This document shows positions 7,167 to 14,347 of a stretch of 25,618 nt of DNA, piece by piece. Source of the stretch: JAHJTW01 sp964545545 (GTDB taxonomy: Bacteria; Krumholzibacteriota; Krumholzibacteriia; LZORAL124-64-63); the NCBI GenBank assembly GCA_964545545.1, contig CAZJGK010000046.1:1-25618 (forward strand), in the 5' to 3' direction. The translations under genes and the position numbers were made by a program. The notes under the pieces were generated by a model. The model saw nothing but the letters and a program-made list of their open reading frames with translations, searched no databases and was not told where the DNA came from. The first letter of the stretch is position 1, and every line of letters starts with the position of its first letter.

Positions 7167-8207
7167 GTGCGCAGGATCTGGATAAAACGCGAAGGGGGAA
7201 CCGGGGTCCTTGAGCTCCGGGATTCTCCCGTGCCCCAGCCGGGTGCCGGAGAGGTCAGGATCCGGGTTGCGGCTGCCGGCGTCAATTTCGCGGATATCAT
7301 GATGAAGCGGGGCCTTTATCCCGACGCGCCCAAGCTGCCGGCGGTTCCCGGCTACGAGGTGTCCGGCGTGGTTGAGGCCGTGGGCGCCGGGGTTGCCCCG
7401 GATCTGCTCGATGGCCGGGTATTGGCCATGTGCCGGTTCGGTGGCTACAGCGAGCAGGTGTGTGTCGATGCCCGGGCCGTTCACCGGCTTCCGGTCGGCC
7501 TTGACCTGCAGACGGCAGCGGCCTTGCCGGTCAATTACCTGACCGCCTGGCAAATGGTGCGGGTGATGGCGCCTGCCGCAGCGGGGGACACGGTTCTGGT
7601 GCATTCGGGGGCCGGGGGTGTCGGCCTGGCCGTGATTCAGCTTTGCCGGTTGACGGGGACCAGGGTGCTGGCCTCGGCTTCCCCCTCCAAACACGCTTTT
7701 TTGCGGGACCAGAAAGTGGAGTATGTTTTCGATTCGCGGCAGAAAAAATTCGCTCCGGGAGTCCTGGCCGCCACCGGCGGCCGGGGGGCCGACATTATTC
7801 TGGAGCCCCGGCACGGGCGCTGGATCGGGGAAAGCTATGCGGCCTTGGGCAAATGCGGACGCCTGATCCTGTTCGGTTTTTCCGCGGCCGCCCAAGGGAC
7901 GCGCTCGGGAACCTGGTCCGCCTTGAGCACGCTTGCCCGCGTTCCCTGGCTGCGCATCAATCCGGTGCGGATGATGAACGACAACAAGATGGTCGGCGGC
8001 GTGAATCTGGGCCGGATGTGGGACCAGGGACCGCGGGTGGGGGCCTGGATGCGGGAGTTGATGGTCCTGGCTCAGCAAGGGGATATTGCCCCGGTGATCG
8101 ACAGCGTCCATCCCTTCAGCCGTGCCGCCCAGGCCCATGACCGGCTCGAACAGCGCCTGAATATCGGCAAGGTGCTGCTGGTTCCTGATCAGGAGGGAAA
8201 GGCGTGA
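7167..8207 (+). CDS. Zinc-independent medium-chain dehydrogenase/reductase, VAT1-like quinone oxidoreductase
   Basis: A 346-residue NADPH-dependent oxidoreductase of the MDR superfamily. The N-terminal GroES-like domain includes GVNFADIMMKRGLY (residues about 38-51). The Rossmann dinucleotide motif HSGAGGVGLAVIQL lies at about 146-159. The end, IDSVHPFSRAAQAHDRLEQ followed by NIGKVLLVP, closely follows animal VAT-1 proteins as I remember them. The Cys/His ligands of zinc alcohol dehydrogenases are absent. The start is taken as GTG 7167, with AGGAAG about 10 nt upstream; the longer open frame back to 6855 overlaps the barrel gene and is non-family sequence. The stop overlaps the next start (GTGA, 8204-8207). 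Why an oxidoreductase sits between an outer-membrane protein and glycosyltransferases is unclear; the substrate is unknown. Confidence 0.85.
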   Translation: MRRIWIKREGGTGVLELRDSPVPQPGAGEVRIRVAAAGVNFADIMMKRGLYPDAPKLPAVPGYEVSGVVEAVGAGVAPDLLDGRVLAMCRFGGYSEQVCVDARAVHRLPVGLDLQTAAALPVNYLTAWQMVRVMAPAAAGDTVLVHSGAGGVGLAVIQLCRLTGTRVLASASPSKHAFLRDQKVEYVFDSRQKKFAPGVLAATGGRGADIILEPRHGRWIGESYAALGKCGRLILFGFSAAAQGTRSGTWSALSTLARVPWLRINPVRMMNDNKMVGGVNLGRMWDQGPRVGAWMRELMVLAQQGDIAPVIDSVHPFSRAAQAHDRLEQRLNIGKVLLVPDQEGKA

Positions 8208-8944
8208 AGATTTCGGCCTCCATCATCACACGCAATGCCGCCGCCGATCTGGAGCGCTGTCTGGCCTCTCTTGATTTCGCGGATGAGATCGTGGTGCTGG
8301 ACCAGGGCAGCGATGACGGCACGGGGGAGATCTGCGCCCGCTTCGGCGCGACGCTTTATCAGACCGAATGGTTGGGCTTCGGGCCCACCAAGCAGAAGGC
8401 CGCCGGCCTGTGCCGCAACGACTGGATCCTGAGCATTGATTCGGATGAGGTCGTAGGCCCGGACCTGAAGAATGCTCTGTGCGCCCTGCCGGATGATCCC
8501 GAGTATGCGGCCTACCGGGTCAACCGGATCAGCATGTTCCTGGGGCGTTGGATCCATCATTGCGGATGGTATCCAGACTATCTGGTCAGGCTTTTCAACC
8601 GCCGGGCCGCCGGGTTCAATGAGCGTCAGGTTCACGAGGAGGTCGAGGTCAACGGGAGGATCGGCCAGTTGCCGGGTCATTTGCGCCATTTTGCCTACAC
8701 CTCCATGGAACAATATCAGGAGAAGTTGAACCGCTACACTTCCCTGGCGGCCGGGCAGATGCACGCCGATGGCCGCCGTTCCGGTTTGGGCGGCGCGGTC
8801 CTGCGCGCGGTGGCGGGATTCTGGCGCATGTGGCTGCTCCAGGGCGGGATCCTGGATGGGGCGCATGGCCTGGTCCTCTGCCTGGGGTCGGCCTATGCCA
8901 CCATGAGCAAGTACGTCAAGCTCTGGCGTCTGGAGAAGCGGTGA
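8204..8944 (+). CDS. Family 2 glycosyltransferase (WaaE/KdtX-like, LPS core type)
   Basis: A 246-residue GT-A fold transferase. It opens with KISASIITRNAAADLERCL, followed by DEIVVLDQGSDDGT (about 27-40) and the metal/nucleotide motif SIDSDE (78-82). The acceptor-side block GWYPDYLVRLFNR, then F-N-E-R-Q-V-H-E-E (about 121-146), is typical of the WaaE/lipooligosaccharide glucosyltransferase group. A C-terminal amphipathic or hydrophobic stretch may attach it to the inner membrane. The start is GTG 8204 with AGGAGG at 8191-8196; it overlaps the previous stop by 4 nt and the next start by 4 nt. With the GT9 gene downstream, it probably builds the inner core of lipopolysaccharide; the exact sugar is not readable. 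Confidence 0.87.
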   Translation: MKISASIITRNAAADLERCLASLDFADEIVVLDQGSDDGTGEICARFGATLYQTEWLGFGPTKQKAAGLCRNDWILSIDSDEVVGPDLKNALCALPDDPEYAAYRVNRISMFLGRWIHHCGWYPDYLVRLFNRRAAGFNERQVHEEVEVNGRIGQLPGHLRHFAYTSMEQYQEKLNRYTSLAAGQMHADGRRSGLGGAVLRAVAGFWRMWLLQGGILDGAHGLVLCLGSAYATMSKYVKLWRLEKR

Positions 8945-10023
8945 AGGTCCTGATCACACGCACGGACCGTCTGGGAGACCTGGTGCTGGCCCTGCCGGTG
9001 GTTGACTTTTTGCGGCGGGTCAGGCCCCATTGGCAATTGCAGATGCTGGTGGCCCCTGGGCTGGAGGCCGTGGTCGAGGGGCATCCCGGCGTGGAGAATG
9101 TCAGGGTCTGGTCGGACAGCTGGCCCGCTCGGCGTTGCCACCGGTTGCAGGATGAGCTCGCCGCCTCAGGCATATCCGCTGTCCTGATGCTTCAGTACCG
9201 CCGGGAACTCGCCCTGTTGCTGCGCAAGACCGGCACCGGAAAAATTTTCGGTCCACGCTCCAAATTCAGCAGCTGGTTCCTGCTCCAGGGGGGCAAGAGC
9301 CAGGGACGTTCCCGCAGCAGTCGCCACGAGGTGGATCTGAATCTGGAACTGGCGGGCGCCCTGGCGGGTTTGTCCACAGACCAGCAACGCCAGGTTGTGG
9401 CGGATGTGCGCCGGCCCCGGGTTCATCTTACGCGCGGCCAGAGGGCCTGGGGGGAAACTTGGCGACAGGATGAAGTGCCGGGTTCCCAGCGGATCGTCTT
9501 TATCCATCCCGGTTCCGGCGGATCGGCCCTGGACTGGGGGCCGGAACGTTTTGCCGCCGTCGCCGGGCAGCTGGCGCGCCGGCCGGGGACCAGGGTTTTC
9601 GTGACGGGGGCGGCCGCCGACGCGTGCATGGTCAAGAACGTCGCGGCCCATCTGGATCCCCGGGTGAAAATCCTGCTGGAGCGGTTCACCTTGAGCCAGT
9701 TCATGGGCGTTCTGGCCCAGGGGGATGTGATGGTGGCGCCGTCGACGGGGCCGTTGCACCTGGCCGCCGCGGTGGGGGTTCCGACCGTGGGGCTTTTCCC
9801 CCCGGCGCCGGTCATGAGTCCCGGACGGTGGGGGCAGCGTGGCGAAAAGGCGGTTCATCTGCTCCCTGACATCAGGTGCCCCGCCAAACGCCGCTGCGCG
9901 CTTGACAAGTGCACCTTCTATAACTGCCTGGAAAAAATCACCCCGGCTGAAGTGGTGGGGCAGGTCACCAAAATCCTGGCGGATCTACGGACGCTATCCG
10001 GCGGACAAGAGGATGAATCATGA
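8941..10023 (+). CDS. Family 9 glycosyltransferase (ADP-heptose:LPS heptosyltransferase type)
   Basis: A 360-residue GT-B enzyme. The N-terminal half starts KVLITRTDRLGDLVLALPV, the hallmark of WaaC/WaaF proteins. The C-terminal half has the nucleotide-sugar signature HPGSGGSALDWGPERF (189-204) and DVMVAPSTGPLHLAAAVG (262-279). The C-terminus has four cysteines (R-C-P-A-K-R-R-C-A-L-D-K-C, then C) that some family members share and that might bind metal. The start is GTG 8941, overlapping the GT2 stop by 4 nt; an upstream in-frame start would lie inside GT2. Its stop overlaps the next ATG. It probably adds heptose or a similar sugar to lipid A-Kdo on the cytoplasmic face. Confidence 0.9.
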   Translation: MKVLITRTDRLGDLVLALPVVDFLRRVRPHWQLQMLVAPGLEAVVEGHPGVENVRVWSDSWPARRCHRLQDELAASGISAVLMLQYRRELALLLRKTGTGKIFGPRSKFSSWFLLQGGKSQGRSRSSRHEVDLNLELAGALAGLSTDQQRQVVADVRRPRVHLTRGQRAWGETWRQDEVPGSQRIVFIHPGSGGSALDWGPERFAAVAGQLARRPGTRVFVTGAAADACMVKNVAAHLDPRVKILLERFTLSQFMGVLAQGDVMVAPSTGPLHLAAAVGVPTVGLFPPAPVMSPGRWGQRGEKAVHLLPDIRCPAKRRCALDKCTFYNCLEKITPAEVVGQVTKILADLRTLSGGQEDES

Positions 10024-11138
10024 TGCGGATAGTTTTTGACGGCAGGGAAAAAATCCTGGGGTGTGTTTTGCTGGCTGTTATGGCGACTCTGCTGGGGGTG
10101 GCTGTGGCGGCGTATGCCCAGGATGGGGCCCGGGATCAGCAGGCGGAGGTCAAGGACCTCATGGACCAGGCCAAGGATCACGGCGCCAAGGGACAATTGC
10201 CGCAGGCCTGGTGGGATCTGGACCACAGATATGGTGAGGCCGGCAAGCAGGGCGTCACCGACCAGCAATGGGCTGCCCTGAAGAGCGACGCCCGCCGGCT
10301 GGTGAACATGGCGCTCTTTGTGGAATCCATGCGCAGTCAGAAGAGCCCGTTGGAGGCCTTGCTGGGCAGGTACGACCAGGCTCTCGACGAAATCGCGGCA
10401 CAGAGCGGGGTCAAGCTCCAGCCGGAATTGACCGGTGACGACCGGGCCGCGGCCCTGCTGGATGCACTCCATGGGACCCAGTTGGACGCCAAGGTCCTGA
10501 CCGATTCCCTTCGCGTGGCCAACCGGCAGCTGCGGGAGGTCATCGGCGGGCAGGTCGCGGCCCAGGATTCGGTGATCACCGCCCTGGGGGTGACCGTCAG
10601 CGATCTGCGCAACAAGCTGTGGGACTCCCAACTGCGGGTGGGGGTGGCCGAGGCCGACCGTTCGGCGGCCGAGTCGGTGTTGACCAGCAAGCAGAGGTTC
10701 GCCGATGCCGTGCAACTGCTGCGGAACAGCTTTTCGCCCCAGGAGGGTAAAGTCCTGTTGTCGCCCGACGGCGAGGTCATGATCCGCCTGCATGGGGTTG
10801 CCTTCGGGGTAGGCAGCGCCGAACTGGCCCCTGGCCAGAATGATCTGATCCAACGCCTGGAAAAGGGTCTGCAGGCCTTTGCCGGGGCAACCTACCGCGT
10901 GGACGGTCATACCGATGATACCGGCAGCAGAGAAGCCAATCTGCGCCTTTCCCTGCGCCGCGCCGAGACGGTAGCCCGTCTGCTGGAACATGACCTGAAG
11001 CTGCCCGCAGGTGCAATCGCCACCAAGGGGTTCGGCCCGGACCGTCCCGTGGCCCTGAACGATACCCCCGAGGGCCGGGCCCTGAACCGCAGGATCGATG
11101 TGGTGATCGTGACCGGTGGTGAAATATCACACCAATGA
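10020..11138 (+). CDS. OmpA-domain peptidoglycan-binding envelope protein
   Basis: A 372-residue exported protein. It has an N-terminal signal (hydrophobic core ILGCVLLAVMATLLGVAVAA, cleavage near AYAQ) and a middle region (about 40-235) that is largely helical and charged, suitable for a coiled-coil stalk. The C-terminal OmpA domain (about 250-365) has VDGHTDDTGSREANLRLS (294-311), RRAETVARLL, and GFGPDRPVALNDTPEGRALN followed by RRID. These contain the Asp and Arg residues that grip diaminopimelate in peptidoglycan. The start at ATG 10020 overlaps the GT9 stop (ATGA). The protein would tether the outer membrane or an envelope complex to the cell wall. Because an internal Cys (C15) lies within the hydrophobic segment without a good lipobox, I do not call it a lipoprotein. 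Confidence 0.9.
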   Translation: MMRIVFDGREKILGCVLLAVMATLLGVAVAAYAQDGARDQQAEVKDLMDQAKDHGAKGQLPQAWWDLDHRYGEAGKQGVTDQQWAALKSDARRLVNMALFVESMRSQKSPLEALLGRYDQALDEIAAQSGVKLQPELTGDDRAAALLDALHGTQLDAKVLTDSLRVANRQLREVIGGQVAAQDSVITALGVTVSDLRNKLWDSQLRVGVAEADRSAAESVLTSKQRFADAVQLLRNSFSPQEGKVLLSPDGEVMIRLHGVAFGVGSAELAPGQNDLIQRLEKGLQAFAGATYRVDGHTDDTGSREANLRLSLRRAETVARLLEHDLKLPAGAIATKGFGPDRPVALNDTPEGRALNRRIDVVIVTGGEISHQ

Positions 11139-11140
11139 AA

Positions 11141-11168
11141 TTGACAATCAGAAATAATAGGCTACTGT
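11141..11168 (+). promoter_or_regulatory. Candidate sigma-70-type promoter for the mscS unit
   Basis: A perfect -35 box TTGACA (11141-11146) is followed after 16 nt by TACTGT (11163-11168), a weak -10. It begins 3 nt after the ompA-type stop and would start RNA near 11175, giving a leader of about 89 nt that includes the terminator at 11211-11232. A second promoter of very similar shape (TTGACG, 16 nt, TACAGT) precedes the large GH13 gene. Confidence 0.45.
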
Positions 11169-11210
11169 CCTGCTCACGTTTTTAAGGCCGATGGGGGCAG
11201 GGGTCGTCTC

Positions 11211-11232
11211 GGCGGGTTTCCCGCCCCTTTTT
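11211..11232 (+). terminator. Intrinsic terminator between the OmpA-domain gene and mscS
   Basis: GGCGGG (11211-11216), loop TTT and CCCGCC (11220-11225) are followed by CC and TTTTT (11228-11232). The same CCCGCCCC arm can alternatively pair with GGGGC-A-GGG at 11194-11202. It lies 31 nt before the mscS ATG, too close for a standard promoter in between. It may end the upstream envelope operon, or attenuate mscS if the promoter at 11141 is used. Confidence 0.65.
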
Positions 11233-11263
11233 CCACTCTGACATTTTCCACGGAGGGATCTCC

Positions 11264-12151
11264 ATGCTCTCTTTTCTGGGGCAGGCGGCTGCGGCGACAT
11301 CCGACAGCACGGCCGCCAAAATCAACGTAGCGGATTTCTGGACGGGCGGGCTGGCTTTTCTCCGGGATAAAGGCCCTGAGTTGGGGCTGAAGGTCCTGGG
11401 CGCCCTCGTCATCTTCTGGGTGGGAAGCCTGCTCGCAGGCCGGGTGCGCAGCGGTATGAAGTCCGTCATGGGGCGCCGCCAAATGGATGCCGGCCTGGCC
11501 GGTTTCGTGTCCAGCCTGGCCTACTTCGCCATCATCGCCTTTACGGTCATTGCCGTGGTGGGGCAGTTCGGAGTCCAGACCGCGAGCTTCATCGCCCTTC
11601 TGGGCGCCGCCGGCTTCGCCGTGGGCATGGCCCTGCAGGGCACCCTGGCCAATTTCGCCTCCGGGGTCATGATCCTGCTGTTCAAGCCTTTCAAGGCCGG
11701 CGACTTTATCGCGGCCGCCGGAGTCAAAGGGGTGGTGAAGGAGATCCAGATCTTCAGCACGACCCTCGCGACACCGGACAACATCCGGATCACGGTGCCC
11801 AACGGCGCGGTTTTCGGAGGGACCATCCAGAATTTCAACGGGTACGAAACCCGGCGTGTGGACATGACCATGGGCATTGGATACGTTGCCGATATCAATC
11901 ACGCCATGGAGATCATTCGCGGCTTGCTGCACGCCGATGGCCGCGTCCTGAAGGATCCCGAGGCCACTGTTGCGGTGGCCGAACTGGCCGACTCCAGCGT
12001 GAACATCGTGGTGCGTCCCTGGACGAATTCGGGGGACTACTGGGGTGTGTACTTTGATTTCCACAAGAACTGCAAGGAAGCATTCGACAAGGCGGGGATC
12101 GAGATCCCGTTCCCCCAGACGGTTGTTCACCTGCAGAAAAAAGACGGCTGA
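11264..12151 (+). CDS. mscS: Small-conductance mechanosensitive channel (MscS family)
   Basis: A 295-residue inner-membrane channel that opens under membrane tension to release solutes during hypo-osmotic shock; E. coli MscS has 286 residues. Three transmembrane segments are visible: about 42-58, about 82-100 and the pore-lining TM3, about 106-140. TM3 has the Gly/Ala packing pattern typical of the family (FIALLGAAGFAVGMALQG, then LANFASGVMIL). The start of the cytoplasmic beta domain (FKPFKAGDFI) follows, then PNGAVFGGTIQNF and the vestibule domain ending near PFPQTVVHL. The start is ATG 11264 with GGAGG at 11252-11256. It is followed after 23 nt by the DUF3078-like gene, so the two are probably co-transcribed. 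The N-terminal 30 residues are Ala/Ser-rich and not a clear signal peptide. Confidence 0.95.
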   Translation: MLSFLGQAAAATSDSTAAKINVADFWTGGLAFLRDKGPELGLKVLGALVIFWVGSLLAGRVRSGMKSVMGRRQMDAGLAGFVSSLAYFAIIAFTVIAVVGQFGVQTASFIALLGAAGFAVGMALQGTLANFASGVMILLFKPFKAGDFIAAAGVKGVVKEIQIFSTTLATPDNIRITVPNGAVFGGTIQNFNGYETRRVDMTMGIGYVADINHAMEIIRGLLHADGRVLKDPEATVAVAELADSSVNIVVRPWTNSGDYWGVYFDFHKNCKEAFDKAGIEIPFPQTVVHLQKKDG

Positions 12152-12174
12152 AATTTCGAAAAGGGAGACGAATC

Positions 12175-13179
12175 ATGAATATCAAGGCAACAATCCTGGC
12201 CGTTTTGATGCTGGGGGCCGTGACCGCCCTGGCTGCGGACGATGCGACGGTTGGGGTTTGGCGGCACAAGGTTGGCCTGAGTGTCAATCTGCTGCAGAGC
12301 AACTACAGCGACAACTGGAACGGCGGTGACAAGGGCTCGGTCGTTTGGAGCGGGGTCGTGGACGCCAGCCTGGAAAAACAGTTCAGCAAAGCGGTCAACT
12401 TGCGCAACACCCTCAACCTGGCCTATGGGCAAACCCACAGCCAGGCCAGGGATAATACGGGCTCCCTCTACTGGAAGCGACCGGACAAGACCACGGACAA
12501 CATCGAGTTCGAATCCCTGCTGCGCTGGACCACCAACGGCGGTTGGGATCCCTTCGTGGCCTTCAATTTCAACTCCCTGTTCCAGGACCTGACCGATGAT
12601 CCTGCCCGGCCCTTGAGCCTCAATCCCCTGAAATTCAAGGAATCGGCCGGTATGTCCCGCAAGCTCATCAACCATGAAGGCCAGGTGTTGATGACCCGTT
12701 TGGGTGTGGCTTTCATCCAGAACAGCCGCAAGTTCTACCTCGATGCGTACCCGGATGACAACACCGAAACAGTGACCAGCACCGAGGCGGCCGCCGAGAT
12801 GGTCACCGAGTACAACGTCGCCGCCCTGGACGGCCGTGTCGACTGGGCATCCAAACTCACCCTGAGCCTGCCCTTCAGCTATTCGGGCAAGTCGGTTTTC
12901 GAGGATGACATGGTCGCCGACGGATCCCTGCCTGCCGATATTGCCGATTACACCACGGCCCTGGATGTGGACTTCGAAAACACGTTCTCGACCCACGTGA
13001 CCAAGGCCATCTCGGTGGTGTTTTCCGTGCGCTGGGTTTATGACAAGTACGACAACAGCGTCAAACCGGTGGTGGACGACGCCGGCGCCCTGACCAATGG
13101 GGATGCCGTCGCCAGGGCCATCCGCAAGGCGGGCCAGTTCAAGCAGACCATGGCCTTGGGCCTGGGCTATTCGTTCTAG
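12175..13179 (+). CDS. DUF3078-like outer-membrane beta-barrel protein
   Basis: A 334-residue exported protein of unknown function. It has a signal peptide (MNIKATILAVLMLGAVTALA) and mature sequence that starts with a tryptophan-rich segment (GVWRHKVGLSVNLLQSNYSD, then NWNGGDKGSV). That opening and the alternating-strand pattern match what I know of DUF3078 proteins, mostly from Bacteroidetes and relatives. It ends ALGLGYSF; a C-terminal Phe preceded by alternating hydrophobics is the usual recognition signal for the BAM machinery. The start is ATG 12175 with GGGAG about 8 nt upstream. It lies 23 nt after mscS, so it is probably in the same transcript, and it is convergent with the isochorismatase-family gene. 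No enzymatic motif is visible; a porin or structural role is a guess. Confidence 0.75.
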   Translation: MNIKATILAVLMLGAVTALAADDATVGVWRHKVGLSVNLLQSNYSDNWNGGDKGSVVWSGVVDASLEKQFSKAVNLRNTLNLAYGQTHSQARDNTGSLYWKRPDKTTDNIEFESLLRWTTNGGWDPFVAFNFNSLFQDLTDDPARPLSLNPLKFKESAGMSRKLINHEGQVLMTRLGVAFIQNSRKFYLDAYPDDNTETVTSTEAAAEMVTEYNVAALDGRVDWASKLTLSLPFSYSGKSVFEDDMVADGSLPADIADYTTALDVDFENTFSTHVTKAISVVFSVRWVYDKYDNSVKPVVDDAGALTNGDAVARAIRKAGQFKQTMALGLGYSF

Positions 13180-13202
13180 GTTCAAGGGGTTTGATCAGGC
13201 AC

Positions 13203-13228
13203 AAGGCCCCTGCTGCGGCGGGGGCCTT
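13203..13228. terminator. Bidirectional terminator-like hairpin between convergent genes
   Basis: AAGGCCCC (13203-13210) pairs perfectly with GGGGCCTT (13221-13228), with a 10-nt GC-rich loop. It lies 23 nt after the DUF3078-like stop, and its right arm touches the stop codon (TCA 13228-13230) of the minus-strand gene. T tracts are short on both strands, so the strength is uncertain. Confidence 0.55.
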
Positions 13229-13794
13229 CAGTCAATCAGCAAGTCCTTGACCCGGCGAAAGCGGGGGTCATCGGCCCGCTCGAGGATCTCGAACATGATC
13301 ATCTGGGCGCCCAGGTTCTGGGCGCCCAGCGCCGTCATGGCCTTCAGGCCCAGCTTGCGGTTCTGCTTGCTGCAGGATGAGACGGCATCGGCGGCCACGA
13401 CCACCTGCTTGTCCCGGCGCAACAGGTCGGCGGCGGTCTGATAGATGCAGACGTGGGTTTCGATGCCGCACAGGATGATCTGGTCGCGGCCGGTGGCCGC
13501 CAGCGCCTCGTTGAACGCCTCACATCCGCAGCAGCTGAAATGGATTTTTTCGAGGGGTGTGAATTTCTCCCAGTGGGCGGCGATCTCCGCCACGGTGTGG
13601 CCCAGGCCGCGGGGGTAGTGCTCGGTCACCAGGATGGGGATGTCCATGGCCGTGCAGAAGCGGATCAAACGCCCGGTGTTGCGCAGGACGCCATCCATCC
13701 CGTGAATCAGGTCTTCGAAACGATCCTGTATGTCGACCACGACCAGCGCGGCGCGATCGGCCTGCAGCCGGGCGGGGATCTTCTGGCATGACAT
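13228..13794 (-). CDS. Isochorismatase-family cysteine hydrolase (YcaC/ISOC-like)
   Basis: A 188-residue cytoplasmic hydrolase with the full catalytic triad of the family: D21 in ALVVVDIQDRF, K83 in PLEKIHFSC and C116 in CGIETHVCIYQT. The cis-peptide-type loop before the cysteine is also present. Members cleave amides or vinyl ethers (nicotinamide, isochorismate, N-carbamoyl compounds), and the substrate cannot be told from this sequence. It resembles the short single-domain group (human ISOC1/2, bacterial YcaC) more than isochorismate-specific enzymes, which often carry a carrier-protein domain. The start is ATG 13792-13794, preceded by AAAGGATGA. It begins 3 nt after the Cys-rich gene's stop, so the two are translationally close and probably in one transcript with the PLD gene. 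Confidence 0.88.
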   Translation of the reverse strand: MSCQKIPARLQADRAALVVVDIQDRFEDLIHGMDGVLRNTGRLIRFCTAMDIPILVTEHYPRGLGHTVAEIAAHWEKFTPLEKIHFSCCGCEAFNEALAATGRDQIILCGIETHVCIYQTAADLLRRDKQVVVAADAVSSCSKQNRKLGLKAMTALGAQNLGAQMIMFEILERADDPRFRRVKDLLID

Positions 13795-13797
13795 GGC

Positions 13798-14331
13798 TCA
13801 TCCTTTCGGCACGTCCTCCAGGGTGAATTCCCAGGAGCAGAACCAGCTTTCGGGGTGATCGTCCGGGGGGCAGGCGATGCAGCGGCATTTCAGGCGCGGA
13901 TCAATGGTCTGGGCAAAGGTGGTGTACTCGACGAGGCCCACGGACTTGCAAGGGAAATCCGGCAGTCCGTGACGCCGGCGCGCGTCCTGGACCCGACATT
14001 TCTTCATGCGGAAGATGCAGTGTTTGTCCGATTTTTCCACCAGTTCCTGTTCGTTCAAATGGGCGTACAGGCGGTAGGGCAGGCAGGTGATCAGGGCGTC
14101 GATGCCGCCGCCGGGTGCGAGGCCCAGGCGCTTCATGATGCGCTTGGCTTCAAGGGGCGAAAAGCGGGACCAGGCGGTGGTGTCGTGCTCCATGGCCCGG
14201 GACATGCCGTCGCCCTTCTCTACGGCCTGGAACCACAACCCGTCGTGCGCCAGCCAGAGTTTGGCCGCGTCCTGCAGCCAGCCCAGAAGTTCCTCCCTGG
14301 TCATATCCTTGAAGCGGTATTCCATATCCAC
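13798..14331 (-). CDS. Cysteine-rich DUF6125-like protein (L-2-amino-thiazoline-4-carboxylate-hydrolase-like region)
   Basis: A 177-residue protein with eight cysteines at 83, 105, 112, 128, 149, 151, 154 and 165, most of them in the C-terminal half. The blocks KCRVQDARRRHGLPDFPCKS, YTTFAQTIDPRLKCRCIACP and WFCSWEF recall uncharacterised DUF6125 proteins, some of which are also described as ATC-hydrolase-like; I recall this from memory and am moderately sure. The N-terminal half (MTREELLGWLQDAAKLWLAH) is helical. There is no signal peptide, so it is probably cytoplasmic, where the cysteines could bind zinc or an iron-sulfur cluster (inference). The start is GTG 14329-14331 because AGGAG lies 7 nt upstream; ATG 14323-14325 is 6 nt further in. 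It lies 16 nt after the PLD stop. Confidence 0.6.
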   Translation of the reverse strand: MDMEYRFKDMTREELLGWLQDAAKLWLAHDGLWFQAVEKGDGMSRAMEHDTTAWSRFSPLEAKRIMKRLGLAPGGGIDALITCLPYRLYAHLNEQELVEKSDKHCIFRMKKCRVQDARRRHGLPDFPCKSVGLVEYTTFAQTIDPRLKCRCIACPPDDHPESWFCSWEFTLEDVPKG

Positions 14332-14347
14332 GGTTGTGCTCCTGTCG

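Noticed and set aside
9918..10991. Open frame of about 357 codons opposite the OmpA-domain gene
   Set aside because: It is antisense to a clear OmpA C-terminal domain and runs over the GT9/OmpA junction.
11194..11227. Antiterminator pairing for the mscS leader
   Set aside because: The alternative stem also ends at the T5 tract, so it would itself terminate rather than prevent termination; I kept it only as an alternative fold.
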